The notes under the pieces are model-generated. The model ran no database searches, was not told the DNA's origin, and saw only the letters and a list, made by a program, of their open reading frames with translations. DNA of 64,000 nucleotides from Teratosphaeria epicoccoides (lineage: Eukaryota; Ascomycota; Dothideomycetes; Mycosphaerellales; Teratosphaeriaceae), in NCBI GenBank assembly GCA_021401465.1, contig JADDMT010000028.1:124001-188000 (forward strand), in the 5' to 3' direction. The position numbers were made by a program, and so were the translations under genes. This document shows, in pieces, positions 9,821 to 19,499 of the stretch. Within the stretch, counting starts at the first letter, position 1. Each line of letters begins with the position of its first letter.

Positions 9821-11336
9821 CTACGCCTCGGAGTCAGGATGTGGTGTGTCCTTAGATGAGGACGTAAAATCCTGCTTCGCGAGCGCATCAGCAACATGGT
9901 TGCCTGCACGTACTGCATGCCTTTCACCCAGTGCAGCGCGACCCTAATGTTGATAGAGTGTGGGTCGCCGAGCTTGAGGAGAATGCCATCCACAAGTCCA
10001 AAGTCAGAACAGCGGCGCCGCTTGTTGTTGAGTGCATTCGTCCTGATACAGCTCAACGCGCCCTGATAATCCGTGCGAATGACCAGTCGTCTGACGCCCT
10101 GCACATGCCTTTTCTCGTTGCCGTGCTCCAAACCACGTGGGATGCCGGGTAGTTCAGCATTGAGCGCATCTGCTGGGCCAATCGCCTTGCATTCGCCGTT
10201 ATGTTTGCCATCCTCGAACCAAGCAATGGAAGCGCCGCCATGCTCGCCTGCTCCGTAGGCACCTTGCTTCGCTGATCCGTCAGTGTACACGACATAGTCG
10301 CCCGCCTCCGGGGTGAATTGATCGATCGATCGGCCACATGCAACTACGTCGTGCTTTAACAGACCTCCATGACCCGAGACATCGATGTACAGCATGACAT
10401 CAACGCGTCAACGTTGTTGCGTTGAGAAGCCAAATCTCTGGCTTCGCCGTGCGCGCTGCGCTTGGTCTTCTTGATGGGGCGTGGAGGCCTCATTGCTGCG
10501 GCTGGTACAACGCCTTCGCGAGCCTGCTGCAAGCTTGCGCCCAAGCACGCGTTGAAATTTTTCGGCTGCCTTGCCGAGTGCAGACAGCTTCTTGCTGTTC
10601 TCCAGGAGCGGGCCAGTGATGTTGCGAATTGCATCCATTGCCTTAGTACTCCTACTCTGTTACATTTCTGGAACCATTCCGAGTAGCGTCCATAACTCGT
10701 GATGGCGAGCAAAAATGCCGTCAGAAGAGACCATGTGGTCGTAGACATCTTCTTTGATGTCAGCAATCTCATCGTGCGTTTCATGCTGCCTCCATGTCCT
10801 TGCTGATCTTTTGGATCGAGCGGTCACAGCCGCCTGATGCCCACGGTGGCCTTGCTCCTTGTAGATTGTTGCATGTCGTTCAGTCGCATCTTTGTCTAAT
10901 TTTGGACACCGGTCGGCTTGACCTGCGTCAAAAAACTTCACGCGCTTGTGTGAGCCAGCCCAATGCCAGAGCCACTCGGATCATCGTCCCAGATTGCAAA
11001 GTCACTTGAAAACGTGCGCGAAGTCGCGTGCGGACTCGAAATGCGTGCTGGAATAGAGAGGACTTGCCACGATGAGCCGAGCACCAAGGTCGTAAGGGGC
11101 GTGATGAGCATCGCCGGATGTGATGGCGAGAGAAGAGTTGCAGCCGTGAGAGTCTCGGATCGAGGTGTCGAATACCCAGGAGTGTCATACTTCACATGGT
11201 CGGATGAAATGATCGGTGTATTATAGACGCCTGGAAGAGTTCGCGTAGGCCGGCCGCCTCCATGCTCTGAACCACTGCTTGACTCGGCCATTTGCGCGGC
11301 AGCATACGCGAGAAGCTGATCCGCTGCCTCCGCCAT
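9821..11336 (-). pseudogene. RNase H-domain protein gene, disrupted
   Basis: A stand-alone RNase H-like gene whose frame is broken. The C-terminal domain shows the RNase H hallmarks: DYVVYTDGSAKQGAYGAG (first catalytic Asp), ALNAELPG (Glu), VIRTDYQGALSC (second Asp), LHWVKG, and, after a one-base shift near 9910, GNHVADALAKQ with the last Asp; the stop is at 9821..9823. Upstream the same frame continues through in-frame stops at 10408..10410 (TGA) and 10660..10662 (TAA). A further shift near 10940 in a CA run links it to a Ser/Thr/Pro-rich N-terminus starting at 11336 (MAEAADQLLAYAAAQMA). I see no reverse transcriptase or integrase, so a retroelement origin is not shown. It follows the coiled-coil ORF's strand and could be its former partner. 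Confidence 0.6.
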
Positions 11337-13289
11337 CTTGTATCAAGTTGATCGTAGCGAGAGCCTGGGTGCGGCGGCCGTATGATCCAGAACAATCGAA
11401 GGCAGGACGTAGGCGCAAGTAGCGAATGCGCAGCGGGGCGCGCAGACGGACAGGCAACTGAGAGCACTGCGTGCACGACCGATTGGAGAATAAGAAGTGC
11501 AGGCCCCAAGTCGACCACGCGTCTGTGCTCGCTCTCACGCGCTTAACCCGCGAGCAGTGATTTCGAGCTTGAATTTCGCTGTAAGGAGGCCATGGGTCTC
11601 TCGCGTGCAACGAGCGCCTTCGAGATGCGTTCCAGAATTGCAATATTTCACCCATGCATTGCGCGCGATTGTCCTAGTTATGACCGGTAGACGTCCAGTA
11701 AAGAGGGCGAAGGAACAGGGTAGACGGAGCAGCAGGTGCCGATGGTGGCCCAAAAAGTCACAGGACCAACCTCTCAAAAGCGACTCTGCTTCTGCTATCA
11801 GATAACTTACCTTTGAGCCATGATACGAAGTAGAGCAGGGAAGATCGGGAGTATCAAGCTCACTCCTTTGTCCGCGAAAGACCTCGAAGCGATCGCAGCG
11901 TCAGTCCGACGAGCCACATCGGCCAGCACTGCCCGACTTCTCGTACTGCGCACCTTGCTGCTAATGTCCATCTCCTCAAGCTCACGCAGCAAGATCCGCA
12001 CAGTCTTGCAGATGTAAAGACTGCTCACAGTGACATATCTACTCAGCTCAGATTGAGCCTTATCATGCCCAGGCCTTCGACAGACTAAGGCGGCAAGCAG
12101 CCCAGTGAAACAGGGCATCCACACCCTGGCACCCTGGAGGCCGAATATGCGCCAATCGGTATGCGCTCCAGTCGGTTTGCTCAAGTGCGCGGGCTCGATA
12201 AGGATGGCGGCCGGGAGAAGTCGACGACTAGTTCAGAGTGGCACCAGAGTTACCTCTGGACAAGCTCTATCAATCGCTACCGAGCGCATTCGAAGGTCGA
12301 AATATCAATTGGAGAAATGCCCATGAGGCGAGACCGCCGCATGACCAATCTACAGGTGTCAGCATTGTGTCTGGGAAGAAGATGTAACAAGTGAAGTCGC
12401 GTCAGGCTTCGAGCTCGAGTCCGACGATGAACCGATGTAATAAGACACCCAGAGTCACGTAAAGAGAGATATTCGGCGGCATTACTATCTCTTACTGATC
12501 CAACCAAACTCAGCTCGGCGATCAAGTCGTTGAAGATCTCGCAAATTACTAGTCCTCGTCTGCCACACCGCGGACGATTCGGAGAGGTTGACTATTGGCT
12601 CCCCGGTCCATGTCGTAGGTGTCTTTGCTGTCATACGCCTCGACTTATTAAGTATTCAGTGTCGAGTCCATCTACAGCACGGCCAGGCCATCCGGATTCT
12701 TGGTAGAACAGTGAATATATATGTGACTTCTGTCTCCGGCTGCCATCGCGAGCGTCTCGCGGCACGCCCAATGTCTCTCTTCTCGTTGTCTCTTTCCGCA
12801 CTGCTTCGGCTGGTTCGTCGCTCTTGCGATGAATGCCAGCTGCACCACAGGTACTAGCTAGCAAGCTTCCGCGCCCATCACGTCAACCTATCAGGCCTGA
12901 TACATCTGGATCGCAATCCTCGACAGCCTTATCACATCAGTCCCGGCTGCAGCGACGAGGACATGGTTTAAAAAAAATCACCTGTATGCAGATGAATGGC
13001 TGTATTTGGCCGCTACAGTACGCCTAGCTCCGCATGCCATGCATCGCAGCGCATCGTGACTAAGTCCTACAGACAGCACTTATCATCCGGCCTGGGCACT
13101 GTCCCCTCGCCTAAATCATCCCGGCAGCGCGCCCACTACATGCTTGCAGAGTACCAATTCGGCAGCCGAGCAACATTCTCTGCTGCCCTCCTCCTTGTTG
13201 TCAGCCTTGCGATAGCGAAGTGCAGCGTAGTGATCTTTCAGCTCCGACTGCTTGCACGGGATAGTAGAAGAATACGGTCCACGTGTTGC
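11337..13289. other. Region without firm gene
   Basis: About 1.9 kb. The only notable ORF is minus-strand 11807..12184 (125 codons), described separately. The rest has short ORFs on both strands and no recognisable repeat or RNA. Confidence 0.3.
11807..12184 (-). CDS. Uncertain 125-codon ORF
   Basis: The reading frame is open for 125 codons and ends ALLRIMAQR. The last codons overlap a good donor site (AG|GTAAGT at about 11806..11813), so this may be one exon of a larger gene rather than a whole gene. It contains a basic, serine-rich helical stretch (RSRAVLADVARRTDAAIASR). No family was recognised, and chance cannot be excluded. Confidence 0.2.
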   Translation of the reverse strand: MSKPTGAHTDWRIFGLQGARVWMPCFTGLLAALVCRRPGHDKAQSELSRYVTVSSLYICKTVRILLRELEEMDISSKVRSTRSRAVLADVARRTDAAIASRSFADKGVSLILPIFPALLRIMAQR

Positions 13290-13545
13290 CGACGTTGCCA
13301 GGAGATGGACTGCTGTACTCTTCCTTGTACAATTACTCGAGCATTGCTTAGACGGAATCTGACGTGTTGGCTTGCAAAGTCATGATGAACTTTGCCTCCT
13401 GTTCGCAGATCAGCGCTGCCCCAAGACCAGCCATGCAAACACCGTCAAGCAAATACCTCGAAGTTGCCGGTGCATGCTTAATTGAAGTCTTTAGATTGAC
13501 CGCATAGTATGATCTTCTGCGTTCTCCACTCGCGGTCTTCGCGTG
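13290..13545 (-). pseudogene. BTB/POZ gene copy 2, degraded tandem duplicate
   Basis: This matches the neighbouring BTB copy block by block. EWRTQKIILCGQSKDFN-stop-ACTGNFE (about 13458..13541) corresponds to RTWKVHKNILCTRSDFFMKACTGDFE of copy 1, followed by the same GT donor position. EAKFIMTLQANTSDSV-stop-AMLE-stop-LYKEEYSS (about 13310..13402) corresponds to EAKSGVVQLRQDEADVVQAMLDFLYTGDY. At least three in-frame stops are present. One aligns with a Gln codon in copy 1 (CAA to TAA), as expected from C-to-T mutation. It cannot encode a working domain. Confidence 0.6.
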
Positions 13546-13639
13546 TGGTGATGGGGTCGGCAATTCTACCCGTGGCACAGAGCATGCCGATGGAACAGCA
13601 GCCGACAATGGTGAGCGCGCTGTGACATGTATTCTCTGA

Positions 13640-14019
13640 CGCCCGCGAGCATTGCTGCGGAAGCCATTATAATCGCCCGTATAAAGGAAGTCGAGCATGG
13701 CTTGGACGACATCCGCTTCGTCCTGACGCAGCTGAACGACGCCAGACTTCGCCTCCCCAAGGACGTCAGCGTGCCAGTCGTTGAGATGACGGAGAGTCTC
13801 GCACCTCGAAGTCGCCTGTGCATGCTTTCATGAAGAAATCCGATCGCGTACAGAGGATGTTCTTGTGTACCTTCCAAGTCCGTTCCTCGCACTGCAAGGT
13901 CAGGTCTAAGAAATAGCAGGTGTCGAGCAAGCTGGCGCTGAGTCAATAAGTGCTCTGCTTTGACGTGCGTTCTCAAGGACATGCTCCTTCATGCCGTCTG
14001 GCAAGCCGTTCCCAGCCAT
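13640..14019 (-). pseudogene. BTB/POZ-domain gene copy 1, probably frameshifted
   Basis: The BTB core is well preserved: LDLTLQCEERTWKVHKNIL, then CTRSDFFMKACTGDFE, a 52-bp intron (13753..13804, GTGCGA..GAG), then AKSGVVQLRQDEADVVQAM and LDFLYTGDYNG. BTB proteins dimerise and often serve as Cullin-3 adaptors. The plausible start is ATG 14019 (MAGNGLPDGMKEHVLENARQ), but its frame needs one base removed near 13945 to reach the BTB frame. After FLYTGDYNG the frame runs into sequence unlike a BTB C-terminus and into the second, more damaged copy. I therefore call it a pseudogene, though an undetected intron at the 5' frame change is possible. Confidence 0.6.
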
Positions 14020-14228
14020 GTTGGTGGCAGGAGGCTGTCTTGCGCTCCTGCTTTATTGAGATTCGCGGACGACTGCACTGTACATGTAGAGTCGCTGGGC
14101 AGATGCCATGTCACAGACTGACCTATCACGTTTCAGATGCGTAGCAATGGAGCGCACCGTGCCTGCCAACAGAAGCGCGCAACAAACGCCAGTCGGCTCG
14201 CATGGTAGGGCAGGCACGACCGCCGAAT

Positions 14229-15169
14229 TCATTCTTTAACAGGCTCGTGCAATGCATGACCCCGTAGGTACAGCAGTCCCACCACCTCAGCACTCTCTCC
14301 GTCAAGATGCTCGGCCGGCTCTCTTCTGACAAGATCGCCTCGAGGTCCGGCTTCCCAGCACTCCTCTGAGATCTGCGGATCATCCAGGAATTTCTCAAAA
14401 GCTTCAATCACCGGCTTCATGGGCGTCAACAAGCCCTTCTCTTCCAGAGAGTCATAGAACGATGAAATCGAGATATTCGTGCGCACAACGTTCGGGCATA
14501 CAGCGTTGAGAGTAATGGACGCTTCTGGCAAGTACTTCCCATACGAGCGGACGAAGCCAATCACAGCATGCTTGGCTGCTGTGTATATTGGAAGTGCTTT
14601 CGAGCAGAATCAGCATCTGCTTATCAGGGGAATCGGTAAAGTATATACTGACTCGGCACACAGTAGAATCCGCACACACTCGCGACAACAGCTATCCGGC
14701 CTCGCACATTCTGCTCATCCTTCTCCTGCCGACGCATCTGCTGGATGGCAAGACTCGTGGTATAGATGAATCCATACAGATCTACGTCAAGCACAGCAAG
14801 GTCGGGCTTCACAAAGCCCGTACCCTACCACCGTCGTTCTGGAGGAACTTCTTCTCGCCTATTCCTGCGATTGGATACAGTAAGTCAACACGACCTCTCA
14901 AGGCCTCCAAAGCCTTCTTAAAAGCTTCACACTGGCTCTGCCAGTCCGCGGCATCAAGCATAAGAGGCACTGCTATGTCAACGACTCGTTGCGCACTTCC
15001 GCTTGTGCCCTCGCGGCCGGCATTGAGACGTCGCCGCTACCTGCTTGACGTCCTCAAAGCTTAGGTCTGCAAGTGCGACGCGGATACCGCACGCTGCAAG
15101 CATTTCTGCTATGGCTCTGCCAATGCCGGATGCGGCACCGGTAATGTACGCTGTTTTCCGATCAGACAT
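14229..15169 (-). pseudogene. Short-chain dehydrogenase/reductase, frameshifted
   Basis: Almost a full SDR is present in pieces. The N-terminus MSDRKTAYITGAASGIGRAI has the Rossmann TGxxxGxG motif. The frame then changes near 15065 (DVSMPAARAQAEV), near 15010 (VVDIAVPLMLDAADWQSQC, ending PIAGIGEKKFLQND) and near 14815 (GFVKPDLAVLDVDLYGFIY). Next comes VRGRIAVVASVCGFYCVP and an apparent intron (GTCAGT..AAAG), then LPIYTAAKHAVIGFVRSYGK with the catalytic YxxxK, and LNAVCPNVVRTNIS. The C-terminus is whole (stop 14229..14231). The layout resembles NAD-dependent 15-hydroxyprostaglandin-dehydrogenase-like fungal SDRs. At least three frame changes in the cofactor half argue against function; sequencing error is less likely, since long ORFs nearby are intact. 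Confidence 0.65.
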
Positions 15170-16525
15170 TCTCGACCCAGGCTCCAGCCTGATTTCAAAT
15201 TATGGTCCTGCGATCAACGTATGTGTCGGACACGACCTCAGCAGCGATACTTTATCCATTTGAGGCTTGAGGAGCAGAGATTGACCCCTCCTCCGATCAG
15301 ACGGTCTCGTCCGACTCGAACCGCGGAAGCTCGCAGCTCGATGAGGGGAAGGCTTTATACGTACATGCAATGAATTCTGATTGTCAAAGCACTCCGCAAG
15401 GTCGTGCTATGGCGTGAGCGCGGACTACTAGCAAGGTAAAACCTTTCTCGGCAATGGAAACCCTTGCCTTCCGTGACGGGAGGTCGGTAGACCAAAATCT
15501 CCGCCGGCGTCACCCATGGATTGCTTGAGCTCTTTTGGTGCATTCGTCGAACCGTACAATCAAAGCACTCCGAGCGGAGGGTGGGAGGCGACCAAGAATC
15601 TGCCCGGGTACGTAGTCCTGCTCCATGTTCCAAACTAGCCATGCTTCAACAGCTCGGCGGTGAGATCAGATCTGTGGATGTCTTTCGCGGGCGGGCTGTC
15701 TGATCTCTCTGGCCAGGTTGTCTCTGTGAAACACAACCTCAGACAGCATGCGACCGGCAGCAGCAGCAGGGATGTTGCCAGCGTACGGAGCAGAAGCGGG
15801 CGCCAACCACGCCGAATGGGTCAAGCCGGTCGTTGCACTCCGAAAATCTGGGCAACGCCGGCGTGAATCTGAGTTCAACGCCTGGCACAGGCGCTTGTAC
15901 CGGTGACACTGATTGGCTCGAATCTGCGACGGACCGGACCAGGTCCACCGACGGAGTGACATGTTTTGTACTGGACCCGTTGAACCAGGCGTTTGTGTGC
16001 TTCGCTCCAGAGCTTTCTTCTTTCGTTGTGGTGGTCTCTCACTCACCTTTCACGGTACTGACTCAAGCGCCCACGCTCTCTTTTGCGCATACCGGACCAG
16101 GTGCTCCGCTACTCATTCATTCTCCATTATCATCACATCATCGCGACGCGCTTGGTCGTATCGCTGCTTTCGTCGCTCCCTAGCAGGCGCAGCATTCAGA
16201 CCACAGTCATTTATCGCATCCGTACGCAGATCAGACGAGCACAATAACCACATTCCTTGTGAGACTTGCAGAGGAGCGAACGTTTTCCTTGCGCAAAACA
16301 AGTACCTCCTAGAAGACGGGAAGATCGTGGTTGCGCACCTGTATATCCGTGACTGCGCCAAGCGGACAACCATCTGAAACATTGCATCAGTACCTGTTCG
16401 CTCGATCAGGATCTACGATCAGGTGAACTTGTGGTCAGTCGATCCGACACATACCTAACCAGATATCTGGTCTTTAGACGGTACTGCCAACTTGTCAAGT
16501 CGAGACAAAACACCGGTCGGACTCC
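15170..16525. other. Intergenic, nothing firm
   Basis: About 1.35 kb with overlapping short ORFs on both strands, none with recognisable motifs. The right end should carry the promoter and leader of the gene at 16526. Confidence 0.35.
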
Positions 16526-17368
16526 ATGTCTCTTGCGCGCGCCTTCACGAACAGGCGCAACAAGCCCGAGATGACCACTTCGGGCCCGGTGTCCGTCGGA
16601 CGAGCAGCCAGTCAACGTGGAGGAAAGGCAGTCAATCGTGCACAAATCTCGTCGCCCATAACCTTGGTTTCCACCAGCAATGCACTGCTTCACAAGGCAA
16701 ACGACATTCCTGGGACGAACGCAATCGAGATCCGCAGTGTGTCATCATCGTCAGCGCCGCCAAGCAGCGGAGAGGACAGTGACGGATCGAGCAATACTAG
16801 CTTGCGCTCCAGGACCAACACTCTCACCGACGCGTCGTCCGTCGATGGTTCTCCGTCGTCGTTTACTGTCGAGCCCAACCACCTGAGCTGTTACTTCAAG
16901 CCAAACATCGACACCCATAGCCGGCAATTATCGATCAGAGAGGCTCCAGCTGCCAGAGGTTCTCTCGTAGATGCGCCGACATTGCCCAAGCGTGTGCCAA
17001 GCCACTCCAAGAAAGCTCATGAGAACGTCCACCGCAAGCGTTCTGTCCAGCGTATTCTCTCGCCTCCCTCCAGTGCTCGCGAATCTCTGCGTAACTCCGT
17101 CCAGATGCGCACAGAAACCAGGCCTCCGGCCTTCGTCGAAGCTCCCAAAGAAGGCCCATTCGGTGCTGAACTCGCCAAACTGGACGAAGTCGCCGAGGAG
17201 TTTGGCAGTGTCGTCCGTGACGTCGAGATTGAGGTCGACCTCAAAGTCATCAAGAACTACGGCTTGGCGCAATACAACGCATCTGACTACATGGCCGAGA
17301 TCCAGGGCCTGATCTACTCAACCTTCATGGACGATTCTCCGAGCCTCGACTTAAACAGCTGGATCTAG
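16526..17368 (+). CDS. Conserved fungal protein of unknown function (280 aa)
   Basis: A single-exon gene of 280 residues with a plausible start (MSLARAFTNRRNKPEMTTSG). The N-terminal two thirds are low-complexity and Ser-rich (SVSSSSAPPSSGEDSD), with short conserved-looking islands: NRAQISSPITLVSTSNALL, NHLSCYFKPNID and APTLPKRVPSHSKKAHENV. The C-terminal part is an ordered-looking acidic segment, ELAKLDEVAEEFGSVVRDVE, then YGLAQYNASDYMAEIQGLIY. I recall closely similar hypothetical proteins in other Pezizomycotina, but no domain name or function. No signal peptide or membrane helix is visible; many Ser-Pro and basic sites suggest phosphorylation (inference). Confidence 0.75.
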   Translation: MSLARAFTNRRNKPEMTTSGPVSVGRAASQRGGKAVNRAQISSPITLVSTSNALLHKANDIPGTNAIEIRSVSSSSAPPSSGEDSDGSSNTSLRSRTNTLTDASSVDGSPSSFTVEPNHLSCYFKPNIDTHSRQLSIREAPAARGSLVDAPTLPKRVPSHSKKAHENVHRKRSVQRILSPPSSARESLRNSVQMRTETRPPAFVEAPKEGPFGAELAKLDEVAEEFGSVVRDVEIEVDLKVIKNYGLAQYNASDYMAEIQGLIYSTFMDDSPSLDLNSWI

Positions 17369-18677
17369 ATGATCGAGCTCGTCACTGGAGCAATCGAACT
17401 CCTCGCGGTCCGGCAACCGAGGAGTTGCAGATAACGCAGCTCTAGAAGTGCGCAAAGCAAGCAGGCTGCTTTTACCATTCGTTGTACATACTTCATCGAT
17501 CCAGTTAGCTTGTCTCACAACCCCAGGAAGTCAACCACATCTACCGGTATCCGCACCGGCTGGCACACCATTCCTTATAGGCAGTATCTCTGGCAGATCC
17601 TCGAACTTTCACGACCACGAACTGTCATGACCATGGTTTATAGAGACCTGAAGGGGCTTCAGGAAGACCTGCCGTCCGCTCGTTTTGCTTTTTTTTTTGG
17701 AGGAGTATAGGGTACGAAGAATATGCTCTGTCTGGGCATGCAATATACGGAGGGAAAGTCGCTGTTGTCCAGGAGCAGACGCTTGGTCTCGATCCTGGTC
17801 AACGATCTTGTCACGAAACTCTGATTTCTTGTCGTCGGAATGGATTCTCGTACGTCCTAGGATATACTCATGTCTGGTCTACCTGTTTCATTGATGTTGT
17901 TACTTTCAAGTTGTTTTCCAAGCTGCAAGCTTGATGGAAGGTCGCTGCTGATCATCGAGCCTCTGCAATTGCTGCACTTCGACTGAAGCGACACCTGCGT
18001 GTACGAGAAGCGCCCAGCGCAGCATCGAACATGTGACAGACCGTAGACGCCTTCAACGGCCAGGAGCAAGCCAGATGATCGCACATGTGTGACACGTCAC
18101 ATGTTTGACTTTCTTGCGCCACAACCTACGAGCGGGAACGGACTCCGGAGCTCGGCGGTCGGTCCACGGCGCGCGCACCAATTCAGTCGCGTGGTGGCTC
18201 GTGCTGCGGAGAGTCTTCGATGTGTTGATGAAGTAAACAAGATGTGTACCTCAACTTTTCTCACACTTGACACAATCAACATTAGTGGCCCATTTCACGT
18301 TCGGCGAATCATCTCAAACCACTGCATGACGCACTGCAAGTTGTGAAACTAACACGCTCGCGCTAGAGCCAAACGCGCCTGTGCCTGCGTTAGCTTGCAC
18401 CTGCTGCCCCTCTACAGCGTCTGCTGCACCAGAACAGAAAGCTTTGCTGTGCTGGAAGGGGAAGGCACTACGAGCACTATTCACGGAACCCGCGCGACAC
18501 GACATCACGAGGGCTTGATCCCAACCCCGATTTGCTCCAGATCCCACCTCCGATACACCGACATACGACACCCGGTGTAGATCTTTTACACGACATCACT
18601 TGCCAGTAGCACCGAGAGCGCGTGTGTTTGTGTTCCTAGGCACGAGCAAAAGATACAGCAGAAGTGATTGAGCAGAG
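17369..18677. other. Intergenic, nothing recognised
   Basis: About 1.3 kb between the gene at 16526 and cks1. A run of ten or more T residues lies near 17687..17698. The ORFs are short and unconvincing. The right end should hold the cks1 promoter. Confidence 0.35.
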
Positions 18678-19158
18678 ATGGCGGTGGACATCGACCACAC
18701 CCGCCGCAACAAGAAGCCGCGGCTGCTCACAGATGCGGAGAGGGATCAGTTGGACGAGTTTATTGATTCCATACACTACTCTTCACGGTAACACCACCCT
18801 TGCCGCACCAAAGCGGAATGTTTCGTCCTGGGAAGCTGATTTTGGGGTTTGTTCGATAGGTATAATGACGACCACTACGAATACCGGCACGTGCAGCTGC
18901 CCAAGCAAATGCTGAAGAAGATCCCGAAAGACTACTTTGACGGCGCAAGGGGGACGCTGAAGTTGTTGTGGGAGGACGAGTGGAGGGGTTTGGGGATCAC
19001 GCAGAGTTTGGGCTGGGAGCATTATGAGGTGCATGAGCCGGAGCCGCACATTTTGTTGTTCAAGTGAGGATGCACCCCACCGTGCATCGAGCAATGAGGT
19101 CTGGGGCTGACACACTTTCAGGCGCCCGATCAACTACCAGGCTCCGGGCCAGCATTAG
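18678..19158 (+). CDS. cks1: Cyclin-dependent kinase regulatory subunit Cks1/Suc1
   Basis: Three exons, 18678..18787, 18860..19063 and 19122..19158, give 116 residues. The introns are 72 bp (GTAACA..TAG) and 58 bp (GTGAGG..CAG). Cks1 binds the cyclin-dependent kinase and phosphorylated threonines, helping multisite phosphorylation in the nucleus. Family features are clear: IHYSSRYNDDHYEYRHVQLP, WRGLGITQSLGWEHYEVHEP and the terminal EPHILLFKRP, where His-x-x-x-x-EPH forms the strand-exchange hinge. An N-terminal basic tail (MAVDIDHTRRNKKPRLL) and an insertion of about 10 residues after KKIPKDYFDGARGTLKLL set it apart from the minimal yeast form; similar insertions occur in filamentous fungi. 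It is convergent with atg6. Confidence 0.95.
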
Positions 19159-19499
19159 TGGCGTGGTCTGGGGTTCGAGAACTATCTTGCGGAAGACCCA
19201 GCCTTTGCCTGCCAGCCGTATCAAGTTGGTGCGGTCGCGTTCAATCCTATGATGTGGTGAGGATGAGCGAGAACCCCTGGGCCGCTCGAAAGGACGAGCA
19301 CTGCGGCTTTGCTGAGTCAGCGGCATGGCTAAGAGCGACTTCCACGAGGTATGCATGCGTTAAGATGTGTACGGTTGCATGGCGTTTGGCGTGACGTCCG
19401 CAAACGGGACTTTTTTTTTTAAAAAAAAACATTCAATGGGGCCATGAGCGTGTGTAGCGTTGCACTGAGGAAGAAACATCCTCCACACAGCCCATACTA
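19159..19499. other. Convergent 3' region of cks1 and atg6
   Basis: About 340 bp shared by the 3' ends of two converging genes. It contains the T10/A9 tract at 19411..19429 and no ORF worth naming. Confidence 0.4.
19411..19429. terminator. T10A9 tract between convergent genes
   Basis: Ten T followed directly by nine A, an almost perfect palindrome, about 250 bp after the cks1 stop and 70 bp after the atg6 stop. Because it reads A-rich/T-rich on both strands it could aid 3'-end formation for both genes. This is inferred from position only. Confidence 0.3.

Noticed and set aside
15666..16046. 126-codon minus-strand ORF
   Set aside because: No ordered or family-like segment; it overlaps equally good ORFs on the other strand.
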